64,000 nt of DNA from Mesorhizobium sp. B4-1-4 (GCF_006439395.2 NZ_CP083950.1:4267001-4331000); one strand, 5' to 3'. Counted from the stretch's first letter, positions 32,377-41,562 are shown. Numbers and translations are program-made. Notes: generated by a model from the sequence alone, not told the origin.

Positions 32377-33057
32377 CCTTCCTTTTCGCGATACCTGCCC
32401 TTCGTGGCCGCCATGGCGCTTGTCGTCGTGGCGTCCAACATCCTTGTGCAGTTCCCCATGCAGGGCCGGATCGGCGGCCTGTCGCTGGCCGATCTGCTCA
32501 CCTGGGGTGCTTTCACCTATCCCTTCTCCTTCCTGGTCACCGACCTTGCCAACCGCCGCTACGGACCCGCCGTGGCGCGCAGGATCGTCTTTGTCGGCTT
32601 CATGACGGCGGTGGTCTGCTCCATCCTCGTGCCGCCCTTCCTGTTCCGCCACGGCTTCATCGAATTCGAGACCGCCGCCGACCGGCTGGTGCGCATCGCG
32701 GCGGCTTCGGGCGCGGCGTTCCTGTCCGCGCAATTGCTCGATGTGACTGTGTTCAACCGGCTGCGCCGGCAGAGCTGGTGGCGGGCGCCAACCGTCGGCA
32801 CGCTGGTCGGCTCGGTGTTCGACACCATGGTCTTCTTCACCGTCGCGTTCTCGGCCGCTTTCGCTTTTACCGGCCCCAACGACAGCTTTGCGCTCGAAAC
32901 GGCGCCGCTGATGGGTGTCTTCCATGTCGAGGCCATGCGCTGGGTTTCCTGGGCGCTCGGCGACCTCAGCGTGAAGCTGATCATCGCCGTGGTCGCGCTC
33001 ATCCCCTACCGGCTGCTCGCCGCCCGCTGGAGCCAGCCGGCCGTCGCGGTGGTCTAG
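32374..33057 (+). CDS. Queuosine precursor transporter (YhhQ/VUT family)
   Basis: A 227-residue membrane protein with about six helices. ADLLTWGAFTYPFSFLVTDL and NRRYGPAVARRIVFVGF are family blocks, as is GTLVGSVFDTMVFFTVAF. YhhQ proteins import queuosine precursors such as preQ0 or preQ1 for the tRNA modification queuosine. The aptamer immediately upstream recognises preQ1, so the transporter is predicted to be shut off when the precursor is plentiful. The start codon is the ATG at 32374, inside the riboswitch. Confidence 0.9.
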   Translation: MPSFSRYLPFVAAMALVVVASNILVQFPMQGRIGGLSLADLLTWGAFTYPFSFLVTDLANRRYGPAVARRIVFVGFMTAVVCSILVPPFLFRHGFIEFETAADRLVRIAAASGAAFLSAQLLDVTVFNRLRRQSWWRAPTVGTLVGSVFDTMVFFTVAFSAAFAFTGPNDSFALETAPLMGVFHVEAMRWVSWALGDLSVKLIIAVVALIPYRLLAARWSQPAVAVV

Positions 33058-33060
33058 GCC

Positions 33061-33729
33061 GTGATCCCCTGGGTCCAGCTCGATTCGGCAAAAACGCCGG
33101 ACGGCGGACAGGAATTGCGGCTGAAACGGCGCGGTTCCGAATTCTCGATCATGCTCGGCACCAACGAGCTGATGAACAGCCGGCTGAGCGGCTCCGAGGA
33201 GGCGTTGGCAAAACTCTCCTGCTCCAGGATTGCCGGTCATCGGCGGCCGCGAATCCTGATCGGCGGGCTCGGCATGGGATTTACCTTGCGCGCCGCGCTT
33301 GCCGAACTGCCCGATGATGCCGTAATCGTCGTCGCGGAGCTGGTGCCGGCTGTCGTCGCCTGGGCGCGCGGCCCGATGGCAGGAATTTTCGCCGGCTGCC
33401 TCGACGATCCCCGCGTGACCATCCGCGAGTGCGATGTCGGGCAGGAGATACGATCCGGCGCCTGGGATGCCATCCTGCTCGATGTCGACAATGGCCCGGA
33501 AGGCATCGCCTACAAGGGCAATGATAGTCTCTATGGCGCGGCCGGCCTTGGAGCGGCACGCGCGGCGCTCAAGTCAGGCGGCGTGCTGGCAGTCTGGTCG
33601 CAAGGCCCCGACAGCGGTTTCACACGCCGGCTGAAGCAGGCCGGCTTCGCCGTCGACGAGGTCAAGACGCGCGCCAACGGGAAGCGCGGCGCGCGCCATG
33701 TCATCTGGATAGCCACCAACGGGCAGTGA
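33061..33729 (+). CDS. Spermidine synthase-like (PABS) methyltransferase-fold protein
   Basis: 222 residues from a GTG at 33061, three bases after the transporter stop. Rossmann-type motif I is ILIGGLGMGFTLRAALAELP, then VVAELVPAVVAWARGPM, and AWDAILLDVDNGPEG with an acidic loop, in the layout of aminopropyltransferases. It is shorter than true SpeE and lacks the usual N-terminal beta domain, so spermidine synthesis is unproven. It probably shares the transporter mRNA and therefore the preQ1 control. Confidence 0.75.
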   Translation: MIPWVQLDSAKTPDGGQELRLKRRGSEFSIMLGTNELMNSRLSGSEEALAKLSCSRIAGHRRPRILIGGLGMGFTLRAALAELPDDAVIVVAELVPAVVAWARGPMAGIFAGCLDDPRVTIRECDVGQEIRSGAWDAILLDVDNGPEGIAYKGNDSLYGAAGLGAARAALKSGGVLAVWSQGPDSGFTRRLKQAGFAVDEVKTRANGKRGARHVIWIATNGQ

Positions 33730-33779
33730 CCTGACAGGGCGCGTCCGTAACTCTCTGATGAACCGTCGCTCCCCACTCC

Positions 33780-33824
33780 GTCGAGCTACGCTCGACACCT
33801 CTCCCCAGATCGACGGGGGAGAGG
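33780..33824. repeat. Double hairpin intergenic repeat
   Basis: GTCGAGC (33780-33786) pairs with GCTCGAC (33790-33796), then CCTCTCCCC (33798-33806) pairs with GGGGAGAGG (33816-33824). CTCCCC/GGGGAG repeats of this kind are common between rhizobial genes. It could also terminate the two convergent transcripts. Confidence 0.55.
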
Positions 33825-33837
33825 AAAGGTGCGCCGC

Positions 33838-34854
33838 TCAATTCTGGTACAGGATGAATTCCAGGTAGAGGTTGCGCTGCAGGATCGAGTGGTTGTCGTC
33901 GGAGATCAGCGACACCATCAACGCGCCGTCATCGCGGGTCCAGACATCGAGCCCTTCCATATTGTCGATCTGGTAGCCCATGTCGGCCTCCAGCAGCACC
34001 GGCCCGTCGGCGACGGCACCCTTCTCGACGCTCTCGCCGTGGATGCGTCGCAGACGCATCCTGAGGCCGCCCTCCATCGTGAAACTGCGCTCCAGCAGCA
34101 AAAGGTCGCCATCCGGCAGGAAGGCGCCATCGGTGATGTCGAAATCACCATTGCGCGTGACGGTGAAGACGCCTTTGAGCGGTCCTTCGATGATGGCGGC
34201 ATAGATATTGCCTGCCTTGTCGAGGCTCTTTTCCGAGACCACGACCAGACTGCCTTGATGCCGACCGCCGGCATTGGCATGGGTGACGGTCTCGAAGCCG
34301 CGGTTCTGCCGCAACTCCTGCACCGGAACCAGGAAGTCCAGCTGTTTGAATGACGCCTTCATATTGCTGGGATCGACGTTGAACTGGGCGATCCGGTGAT
34401 TGCGCTCGAAACCGACCGTAGCGACGCCGTCCTTGACCGCGAGACCTTCGGCATCGACTTCCGATTTCTCGTCGACAGGCTGGCCGTTCTGGTCGACCAT
34501 CTGCTGCATGCGGAAGTTCTGGATGCCCACGGGCCGCCTGTCGGCGTCGCGGGCCACCGTACCGAAGAACCAGTAGCCGGTATCGGCCACGCCGATGAAA
34601 TCGCCGCCCGCTTTCAGGAAACGAAGAGCCGACAGCCCTCCGAAATCGCGCGATGGCGAGGTCATCTCCAGTCCGCCGACGAATTCGAGCGGACCGAACT
34701 GTTTCTCGTCATGTCCTATTCTGAACTGGCTTATTGGTCTTGCCGAGACCTCGACCGAAGCCGGCCCGCTGGCATTGGCCGGCGAAAAGACCACACTGGC
34801 GAGCGCGCAAGCGGCGAAAACCGTTTGCCGAAAGCCGCCCTGCGAAAGGATCAT
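33838..34854 (-). CDS. Esterase-like activity of phytase family protein
   Basis: 338 residues with a signal peptide (about 1-28, TVFAACALASVVFSPANASG) and a beta-propeller-like phytase-related domain: LEFVGGLEMTSPSRDFGGLS, VDAEGLAVKDGVATVGFERN, and TDGAFLPDGDLLLLERSF. These are the usual marks of PF13449. The enzymatic activity of the family is poorly defined; it is an exported protein. The ATG at 34854 overlaps the cobT stop as ATGA, so it is the last gene of the cobS-cobT unit, a frequent rhizobial arrangement. Confidence 0.85.
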   Translation of the reverse strand: MILSQGGFRQTVFAACALASVVFSPANASGPASVEVSARPISQFRIGHDEKQFGPLEFVGGLEMTSPSRDFGGLSALRFLKAGGDFIGVADTGYWFFGTVARDADRRPVGIQNFRMQQMVDQNGQPVDEKSEVDAEGLAVKDGVATVGFERNHRIAQFNVDPSNMKASFKQLDFLVPVQELRQNRGFETVTHANAGGRHQGSLVVVSEKSLDKAGNIYAAIIEGPLKGVFTVTRNGDFDITDGAFLPDGDLLLLERSFTMEGGLRMRLRRIHGESVEKGAVADGPVLLEADMGYQIDNMEGLDVWTRDDGALMVSLISDDNHSILQRNLYLEFILYQN

Positions 34855-36749
34855 CCGGCGCGCCGGATGCCGCCGCGCCGCGTGTCGCGCGCGCTTTCCT
34901 CGGCAAACAGCGAGGCCAGTTGCTCGGTCATGGCGCCGGCGAGTTCCTCGGCATCGACGATGGTGACGGCGCGCCTGTAATAGCGCGTGACGTCATGGCC
35001 GATGCCGATGGCCAAAAGCTCCACCGGGGAGCGCGTCTCGATCAGTTCAATGACGGCGCGCAGATGGCGTTCGAGATAATTGCCCGGATTGACCGACAGC
35101 GTCGAATCGTCGACCGGCGCGCCATCCGAGATCATCATCAGGATCTTGCGCTGTTCGGGCCGGGCGATCAGGCGGTTGTGTGCCCACAGCAGCGCCTCGC
35201 CGTCGATGTTTTCCTTGAGCAGGCCTTCGCGCATCATCAGGCCGAGATTGCGCCGCGCCCGCCGCCACGGATGGTCGGCGGATTTGTAGATGATGTGGCG
35301 CAGATCGTTAAGCCGGCCCGGGTTGGGGGGCTTGCCGTCCTTCAGCCATTTCTCGCGCGCCTGTCCGCCCTTCCAGGCCCTTGTGGTGAAGCCGAGGATC
35401 TCGACCGAGACGCCGCAACGTTCCAGCGTGCGCGCCAGGATGTCGGCGCAGGTCGCGGCGACAGTGATCGGCCGGCCGCGCATGGACCCCGAATTGTCGA
35501 GCACCAGCGTCACCACCGTGTCGCGGAACTTGGTGTCGCGCTCCTGCTTGAAGGACAGCGGCTGCATCGGATCGATGACGACGCGCACCAGCCGCGCCGG
35601 GTCGAGATAGCCTTCTTCCAGGTCGAAATCCCACGACCGGTTCTGCTGCGCCATCAGGCGGCGTTGCAGGCGGTTGGCGAGCCGGCCGACGACGCCGGAC
35701 AGATTGGCGAGCTGCTTGTCGAGGAATGCGCGCAACCGGTCGAGCTCTTCCTCTTCGCAAAGCTCCTCGGCGCCGACCGTCTCGTCGAAAGCGGTGGTGA
35801 AGACCTTGTAGTCTATTTCCTTCGGCAGGTTGGTGAAGGGATTGTCGTTGCGCCGCGCCTCGCCAGGCGTCTCGGCATCGGCATCGTCATCGTCCGACAG
35901 ATCGTCGGCGGTGGCATCGGAGGCTTCCGTCTCTGCCGACTGCTCGTCGTCGGCGGACGCCTCGGCGTCCTCGGATTGCGACTGCTCGGAGCCGGAATCG
36001 TCCTCGCCGCCCTCCTCGCTCTGCTCCTCGCCTTGCGGCTGGTTGTCGTCATTGTCCTCGGAGTCTTCCGTCTCCTGGTCGTCGCCGAGTTCCTCCGCCA
36101 TTTCCATGGAGGCGAGCATGTCGCGCACGACGCGGGCAAAGGCCTGCTGGTCGTCGAGCTTGGCCGAAAGCCCGTCGAGATCGGCGCTTGCCTTCTCCTC
36201 GACCCAGGGCCGCCAGAGTTCGACCAGCCGCTCGCCGCTCTTCGGAATGGCGCGGCCGGTCAGCTTCTCGCGCACCATGAGCGCGAGCGCTTCCTCGATC
36301 GGCGCGTCGGCCTTGTCCTTGACGTCGACGAGGTTGGCCTTGGCGTATTTGTCTTCCAACATTGAGCCGATATTGTCGGCGACGCCCTGCATGGCGCGGC
36401 TGCCGATCGCCTCGACGCGGGCCTGTTCGACCGCGTCATAGACGGCACGGGCTGCCTTGCCTTCCGGCGCCAGCTTGGTGTGGATGCGGACATCATGGCA
36501 GGCGCGCTTCAGCGCCATGGAATCACCGAGCCCGCGGGTGATGGCGATATCGGTCTTTGACGCCTTCTTCGGCAGCTCTGGCAAACGCGCGCGGCTGCCG
36601 GCCAGCGCCGGCCTGTCCTTGGCGAAGCCGACTTCCATGTCCTTGTCGCCGGCAATGGCGCGCATGCAGACGGTGACGGCGCGCTTGAAGCTGTCGGCTT
36701 CAGACCCCGTCTTCGACTTGTTGCGCGTGTTGTCGCCTGGACCCGCCAT
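34851..36749 (-). CDS. cobT: Aerobic cobaltochelatase subunit CobT
   Basis: A 632-residue subunit of the ATP-dependent cobalt chelatase CobNST, which inserts cobalt into hydrogenobyrinic acid a,c-diamide. The N-terminal CobT domain (DSFKRAVTVCMRAIAGDKDM) is followed by a strongly acidic linker (about 220-300, runs of Asp/Glu/Ser), and a C-terminal von Willebrand A domain with the metal-site motif LVLDNSGSMRG (near residue 415). It lies 11 bases after cobS. cobN is not in the window. Confidence 0.95.
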   Translation of the reverse strand: MAGPGDNTRNKSKTGSEADSFKRAVTVCMRAIAGDKDMEVGFAKDRPALAGSRARLPELPKKASKTDIAITRGLGDSMALKRACHDVRIHTKLAPEGKAARAVYDAVEQARVEAIGSRAMQGVADNIGSMLEDKYAKANLVDVKDKADAPIEEALALMVREKLTGRAIPKSGERLVELWRPWVEEKASADLDGLSAKLDDQQAFARVVRDMLASMEMAEELGDDQETEDSEDNDDNQPQGEEQSEEGGEDDSGSEQSQSEDAEASADDEQSAETEASDATADDLSDDDDADAETPGEARRNDNPFTNLPKEIDYKVFTTAFDETVGAEELCEEEELDRLRAFLDKQLANLSGVVGRLANRLQRRLMAQQNRSWDFDLEEGYLDPARLVRVVIDPMQPLSFKQERDTKFRDTVVTLVLDNSGSMRGRPITVAATCADILARTLERCGVSVEILGFTTRAWKGGQAREKWLKDGKPPNPGRLNDLRHIIYKSADHPWRRARRNLGLMMREGLLKENIDGEALLWAHNRLIARPEQRKILMMISDGAPVDDSTLSVNPGNYLERHLRAVIELIETRSPVELLAIGIGHDVTRYYRRAVTIVDAEELAGAMTEQLASLFAEESARDTRRGGIRRAG

Positions 36750-36760
36750 CGAGGCTCTGC

Positions 36761-37747
36761 TTAGCCCAGCACCACGTTGGCGGCGCTCTCCGGTAGATCC
36801 TCGCCAAAGGCGCGCTGGTAGAACTCGGCAACCACCGAGCGCTCGAGCTCATCGCACTTGTTGAGGAAGGTCAACCGGAACGCCATGCCGATATTGCCGA
36901 AGATCTCGGCATTTTCGGCCCAGGTGATCACGGTGCGCGGGCTCATCACGGTCGACAAATCGCCATTGATGAAGGCCGAGCGCGTCATGTCGGCGACGCG
37001 CACCATCTTGTTGACGATGTCCTTGCCCTTGCCGTCGCGATAGTGCTTGGCCTTGGCCAGCACGATGTTCACTTCATTGTCGTGCGGCAGGTAGTTGAGC
37101 GTGGTGACGATCGACCAACGGTCCATCTGTGCCTGGTTGATCTGCTGCGTGCCGTGATAGAGGCCGGTGGTGTCGCCTAGGCCGACCGTATTGGCGGTCG
37201 AAAACAGCCGGAACGCCGGATGGGGACGGATGACCCGGCTCTGGTCGAGCAGCGTCAGCCGGCCCGACGATTCCAGCACGCGCTGGATGACGAACATCAC
37301 GTCCGGACGGCCGGCGTCATATTCGTCGAAGCAGAGCGCGACATTGTGCTGATAGGCCCAGGGCAGGATGCCGTCGCGGAACTCGGTGACCTGCAGCCCG
37401 TCCTTGACGACGATCGCGTCCTTGCCGACAAGATCGATACGGCTGACGTGGCTGTCGAGGTTGACGCGCACGCAGGGCCAGTTGAGGCGCGCCGCGACCT
37501 GCTCGATATGGGTCGACTTGCCGGTGCCGTGATAGCCCGAGACCATGACGCGGCGGTTATAGGCAAAGCCGGCGAGGATCGCCAACGTCGTCGCCTTGTC
37601 GAACAGATAGTCGGGATCGACATCGGGCACATGCTCGCTGGTGACCGAATAGGCCGGTACCACCATCTTGGAGTCGAAGCCGAATTTCTCCTTCACCGAC
37701 ACCGTCGTGTCGGGCAGGTTGGCAATGTCGCGATCGACCTTGTTCAT
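36761..37747 (-). CDS. cobS: Aerobic cobaltochelatase subunit CobS
   Basis: 328 residues from the ATG at 37747 (MNKVDRDIANLP), although the frame is open to 37960. An AAA+ ATPase: Walker A SGYHGTGKSTHIEQ (about 70-83), Walker B ALCFDEYDAGRP, sensor FRLFSTANTVGLGD. With CobT it forms the chaperone-like ring that drives CobN. It is encoded with cobT and behind the J-domain gene, as in other rhizobia. Confidence 0.95.
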   Translation of the reverse strand: MNKVDRDIANLPDTTVSVKEKFGFDSKMVVPAYSVTSEHVPDVDPDYLFDKATTLAILAGFAYNRRVMVSGYHGTGKSTHIEQVAARLNWPCVRVNLDSHVSRIDLVGKDAIVVKDGLQVTEFRDGILPWAYQHNVALCFDEYDAGRPDVMFVIQRVLESSGRLTLLDQSRVIRPHPAFRLFSTANTVGLGDTTGLYHGTQQINQAQMDRWSIVTTLNYLPHDNEVNIVLAKAKHYRDGKGKDIVNKMVRVADMTRSAFINGDLSTVMSPRTVITWAENAEIFGNIGMAFRLTFLNKCDELERSVVAEFYQRAFGEDLPESAANVVLG

Positions 37748-37871
37748 ATCTCTCAACGTCTCCCACGGGCGAAACGTCCCGTTTCGCCGGCAATCGATTT
37801 TGTTCGGGGGCGGTCTTAGAGCCTTTTCCACCCTTATGAAAGTTGGAAAACGACACAAACCATAGGGTCGC

Positions 37872-38501
37872 TCAGCACAGGCCCGCCTGTTTGAGCACGC
37901 GATAGGCTTGCAGCACATCGCGGAACCGGTCTTCCGAACCTCTGTCGCCGCCATTCGCATCCGGATGGTGACGCTTCACCAGTTCCTTATAGCGCGCCTT
38001 GATATCCTTGCCAGTCGCCTTTGTATCAAGGCCAAGCGTTTCCAGCGCCTTGGCCTCAAGCGGCTTGGCCTTGCGCTCGCGCGCCTCGCGCGGGTCCTTC
38101 GGTCCCTTGAACAGGTCGAACGGGTCGCGCATGCGGTTGTAGTAGCCGGCGCGGCCGGAGCGCATCTGCGCCATATCGGGCGACGAACGCGTCGAGGCGC
38201 CGTTGATGCCCATCTTCCAGGTAGGCCGGTGGCCGGTCATCGCCTCCTTCTGGAAGCGCGCCACCTCGGTGTCCGGCACACCGGAGAAGTAGTTGAAGCC
38301 CTTGTTGTACTCGCGCACATGGTCGAAGCAGAAGCGGAAATACTCGCCCTCCTTCATGCGCCCGACCGGCGCGCGATGGGTACCCGGCTCCTTGCAGCCA
38401 TCCCATTGGCAGATCGGCGAGTCCGACTTCACCTCCGCGTCCTTCTCCGGGCGGATGCGAATCTTCTCGAAATATTTGGGATACGGCTTCATCTCACCCA
38501 T
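37872..38501 (-). CDS. J-domain protein (DnaJ-like)
   Basis: 209 residues with the J domain at the C-terminus: LETLGLDTKATGKDIKARYK then ELVKRHHPDANGGDRGSED, with the essential HPD present. The N-terminal half has a possible zinc-binding set of cysteines and histidines (CQWDGCKEPGTHRAP and FRFCFDHVREYNKG). A Cys/His module with a C-terminal J domain is the standard form of this rhizobial family and is usually next to cobS, though its partner Hsp70 substrate is unknown. The ATG at 38501 is used; the ATG at 38492 is possible. Confidence 0.88.
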   Translation of the reverse strand: MGEMKPYPKYFEKIRIRPEKDAEVKSDSPICQWDGCKEPGTHRAPVGRMKEGEYFRFCFDHVREYNKGFNYFSGVPDTEVARFQKEAMTGHRPTWKMGINGASTRSSPDMAQMRSGRAGYYNRMRDPFDLFKGPKDPREARERKAKPLEAKALETLGLDTKATGKDIKARYKELVKRHHPDANGGDRGSEDRFRDVLQAYRVLKQAGLC

Positions 38502-38532
38502 TTATGGGGCGTTCGCAGATGCGAAACAAGAA

Positions 38533-38561
38533 TTGACATTTTCGCGATCATCGCCCTAACC
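38533..38561 (+). promoter_or_regulatory. Possible promoter for the BolA gene
   Basis: TTGACA (38533-38538), 17 bases, CTAACC (38556-38561). The -35 box is perfect and the -10 box weak. It lies in the control region shared with the J-domain gene. Confidence 0.35.
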
Positions 38562-38585
38562 GCTGAATCGCGGCTTAAAAGCGGA

Positions 38586-38621
38586 CGAACGATCCATTTT
38601 GTTCGAACGATCTATTTGTTG
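38586..38621. repeat. Tandem 18-base direct repeat upstream of bolA
   Basis: CGAACGATCCATTTTGTT (38586-38603) and CGAACGATCTATTTGTTG (38604-38621): nine identical bases, then a related tail. The junction GTTCGAAC is a palindrome. It lies about 60 bases before the bolA start and is a plausible operator. Confidence 0.5.
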
Positions 38622-38679
38622 AAGCGTTGCAGCGGCCCCAGGCTGACGCACCAGCCATATGTGGTGAAGGGAGATGGCG

Positions 38680-38982
38680 ATGTCCATACAGGCGATCATG
38701 GAAGACAAGCTCAACAAGGCATTTTCGCCCGAGCGGCTGATCATCATCAACGAAAGCCACCTCCATGCCGGCCATCACCATCATGGCTCCGACCATCACG
38801 GTGCCTATGACGGTACCGGCGAGACGCATTTTCGCGTCCGCGTCGTCGCGTCCGCCTTTGCCGGCATGAGCCGCATCGACCGCCACCGCGCCGTCAACGA
38901 ACTGCTTGCCGACGAATTGAAGGCCGGTGTGCATGCGCTGGCGATTGAACCGGCGGCTCCCGGCGAAAAGACCCGCTGGTAG
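38680..38982 (+). CDS. BolA family protein
   Basis: 100 residues from the ATG at 38680, chosen because AAGGGAG lies at proper distance, while the ATG at 38674 is too close. The BolA core is INESHLHAGHHHHGSDHHGA, GETHFRVRVVASAFAGMSRI, then DRHRAVNELLADELKAGVHA. The conserved cysteine-free BolA1-type fold acts with monothiol glutaredoxins in iron-sulfur trafficking or regulation. The histidine-rich stretch before the conserved HFRV is longer than in E. coli BolA. It diverges from the J-domain gene. Confidence 0.9.
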   Translation: MSIQAIMEDKLNKAFSPERLIIINESHLHAGHHHHGSDHHGAYDGTGETHFRVRVVASAFAGMSRIDRHRAVNELLADELKAGVHALAIEPAAPGEKTRW

Positions 38983-39023
38983 GTCGTTCAGCCGGCGACC
39001 TACGGCTCGCCTTTCGCAAACGG

Positions 39024-40577
39024 TCAGATCAGCGCTTCGATGAGGAACGGACCGCGCCGAGACAAGGCGCTGTCCAGGAGCGCATCGAACCGCTCGCATG
39101 TGTCGGCGCGCGCCGCCTCCACGCCCATACCTTTGGCCAGCGAAACCCAGTCCAGCGCGGGCTGGTCGAGGTCGAGCATGCGCCTGGCATTCTCGCCGAT
39201 GGCACTCACGCCGACATTGCGCATCTCGCCATGCAGAATTGCGTAGGTCCGGTTCGAAAAGACGATCGTTACCACGTCGAGATTTTCCCGCGCCTGCGTC
39301 CACAGGCCCTGCACCGTATACATGCCGCTGCCATCGGCTTCGAGATTGATCACCTTGCGGTCGGGACAGGCGATTGCCGCCCCGGTCGCCATCGGAATGC
39401 CGCCGCCGATCGATCCGCCCGTGCCCATCATGTAATCGTGTGGCGCCGCGAATGCCGACAGCGCGAAGAAACGGCGCGCCGAGGTAACCGCCTCATCGCA
39501 GACGATCGCGTTGTCCGGCAGCTTGCGCGCCACCGACAGCGCGATGGCATCGTCCGTCAGGTTGCCGCTCGGGGTTGCCTCCTCTGGAAGGGCGGTCGCG
39601 GACATCATCTGCCGCGACGGCTTGACACCGAACTCATCGCGGAGCGCCTCCAGCGCCGCGTGCAGGTCATCGCCATGGGCGGCGAGTGTCATCACCTGGC
39701 AGTCTTCCCTGACAAGCCGTCCGGGTTTTCCCGGATAGGCGAAGAAGGCGACCGGCTCTCGCGCGCCGACCAGCACCAGCACGTCGATATCCCTGAGCAA
39801 CCCCGTCGCCGCATCGATTGGATAAGGAATGCGTGTCGGCGCCACTCGCCCGCGCCCACGTTGCATCCGCGCGATCAGCACCTCGCTGAACAGACGGACA
39901 TCGCTGGCGGCTGATATCTGGCCGGCGATCTCGAGCCCATCGGCCCGTGCGGCCCGCCCGCGGACGACCATGCCGACGCGGCCTGGAGCGCTTCGGATCG
40001 CGGCGGCGACCTTGCGCACGGCGTCCATGTCGACGGCCGGCGGCGGCGGAACGACGACCTTGCCCGACGAGGCCAGGGCAGCGTCGCCCCAGGCAGCATC
40101 AGCCGGCAGGATCAGCGTCGTGACGCCCGGCGGCGTCAGCGAGGCGCGAAAGGCCGCCTCCGTCGCCGGCTGAACATCGGCCGGCCCCTCGATGCGGCGA
40201 ACCCATTTGGACATCGGCGCCGCAAGGCCTTCGATATCACTGGTGAGCGGCGCGTCGAGCGGCAGGTGATAGGAGGCATGGTCACCGACGATGTTGATCA
40301 TCGGGCTGAACGCACGCCGGGCATTGTGCATATTGGCCAGCCCATTGGCGAGACCCGGGCCGGTGTGCAGCAGCGTCGCGGCGGGACGATCGGTCATGCG
40401 CGCATAGCCGTCGGCGGCACCGGTCACGACGCCCTCGAACAGGCCGAGCACGCAGCGCATTTCAGGCTTGCGGTCGAGCGCGGCCACAAAATGCATCTCG
40501 GAGGTGCCGGGATTGGCGAAGCAGACCGTCACATCATTGGCCAGCAGCACATCGCACAGGACAGCGGCACCGTTCAT
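39024..40577 (-). CDS. Thiamine-diphosphate enzyme (acetolactate synthase/benzoylformate decarboxylase-like)
   Basis: 517 residues in the three-domain ThDP order. The N-terminal PYR domain carries the catalytic Glu in VLGLFEGVVTGAADGYA (ANPGTSEMHF earlier), a central domain follows, and the C-terminal PP domain has GTGGSIGGGIPMATGAAI and the ThDP-metal motif at INLEADGSGMYTV, where the common Gly before Asp is Ala. It is too short and too different from IlvB to be the main acetohydroxyacid synthase. It likely decarboxylates a 2-oxo acid. There is no small regulatory subunit beside it. Confidence 0.82.
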   Translation of the reverse strand: MNGAAVLCDVLLANDVTVCFANPGTSEMHFVAALDRKPEMRCVLGLFEGVVTGAADGYARMTDRPAATLLHTGPGLANGLANMHNARRAFSPMINIVGDHASYHLPLDAPLTSDIEGLAAPMSKWVRRIEGPADVQPATEAAFRASLTPPGVTTLILPADAAWGDAALASSGKVVVPPPPAVDMDAVRKVAAAIRSAPGRVGMVVRGRAARADGLEIAGQISAASDVRLFSEVLIARMQRGRGRVAPTRIPYPIDAATGLLRDIDVLVLVGAREPVAFFAYPGKPGRLVREDCQVMTLAAHGDDLHAALEALRDEFGVKPSRQMMSATALPEEATPSGNLTDDAIALSVARKLPDNAIVCDEAVTSARRFFALSAFAAPHDYMMGTGGSIGGGIPMATGAAIACPDRKVINLEADGSGMYTVQGLWTQARENLDVVTIVFSNRTYAILHGEMRNVGVSAIGENARRMLDLDQPALDWVSLAKGMGVEAARADTCERFDALLDSALSRRGPFLIEALI

Positions 40578-40603
40578 GCAATTTTCTCCCGCTCACGATC
40601 GAG

Positions 40604-40656
40604 GAGCAATTCCGGGAAAAGCGTGAATCGGTTTTCCGTCCGGAGTTGCGTCAAGA
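40604..40656 (+). repeat. Dispersed intergenic repeat, family 1, copy D
   Basis: GAGCAATTCCGGGAAAAGCG, then TGAATCGGTTTTCCGTCC and GGAGTTGCGTCAAGA. Same orientation as copy A and the cleanest full-length copy, between the ThDP enzyme and alpha/beta hydrolase genes. Confidence 0.75.
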
Positions 40657-40761
40657 CAAACAGATAGCGCAATTGCACCCACGGACGTCCGCGCGGCAAT
40701 ATCCCGCCGCCGCTTTTGGCATGATCCAGTGACAGAGGGGGCGGACGGAAATCGGCAGGGA

Positions 40762-41562
40762 TCAGCCGACCGTCGATTTCAGGAACGCCAGCGCGGCGGC
40801 GGTCAACGCGTCGCCGTCTTCGCCGAAATCGCGGTTGATCGACAAATGCGTGTAGGCGCTGCCGTCGAACAGCGTCACTTGCGTGCCCGTGGCGCGCAGG
40901 CGCTCGGCGAAAGCCTTGGAGTCCCGGTCACGACCCTCGGCGCGGGAATAGGCGATGAAGGTCGGCGGATGCTTGCGGCCATCGATATAGCTGGCCGGCG
41001 ACAATGCCGCCCATTGCGAAGGATCGGAAAAGACCCGGGCATAGGCCCGCACCATGCCGCCGTTTTTCTGGAGCGCCGCAAGATCATAGGCCCTGGTGTC
41101 GTCGAGGATGAGCGCCGCCACGCCAGGCAATCCGCCGCGCATGCCGGTCAACGCAATCAGATGGCAGCCGGCCGAATGACCCATGCCGACGATGCGGCTG
41201 GGATCGCCGCCAAACCGGGCGATGTTGGCCCTGACATAGACATAGGCCCTTTCGACGTCGCCGGCCTGGGTCGCGACATCGGCTTGCGGCAGCATGCGGT
41301 AGTCGATCGAGACGAAGCAGAACCCATTGGCGAGCAGGAAGGCCGGCTTGGCGTTCACCTGCGTACGTTTGCCGAACTGCCAGGTGCCGCCATGGACGAA
41401 AAAGACGACCGGCAAGCCCTTGGCGCCATCGGGCGCATAGATGTCGAGCTTGGCCGGCCCGTAGTCGAAGGTCCTTGGCACCGGGCCGCGCAAGGCGGCC
41501 GACCCGCGCCGTGGCAGCATCGTCGCCATCGAAGCCAGGACAAATCTTCGTCGGTCAATCAT
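40762..41562 (-). CDS. Alpha/beta hydrolase with Tat-like signal
   Basis: 266 residues from the ATG at 41562 with GGGAG upstream. The N-terminus RRRFVLASMATM resembles a twin-arginine signal, suggesting export. Hydrolase motifs: oxyanion hole FFVHGGTW, nucleophile GMGHSAGCH, and the C-terminal His in AYTHLSINRD. It is in the HSL/carboxylesterase-like group of alpha/beta hydrolases, with an unknown ester or amide substrate. It is divergent from the prkA operon, separated by 175 bases. Confidence 0.85.
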   Translation of the reverse strand: MIDRRRFVLASMATMLPRRGSAALRGPVPRTFDYGPAKLDIYAPDGAKGLPVVFFVHGGTWQFGKRTQVNAKPAFLLANGFCFVSIDYRMLPQADVATQAGDVERAYVYVRANIARFGGDPSRIVGMGHSAGCHLIALTGMRGGLPGVAALILDDTRAYDLAALQKNGGMVRAYARVFSDPSQWAALSPASYIDGRKHPPTFIAYSRAEGRDRDSKAFAERLRATGTQVTLFDGSAYTHLSINRDFGEDGDALTAAALAFLKSTVG

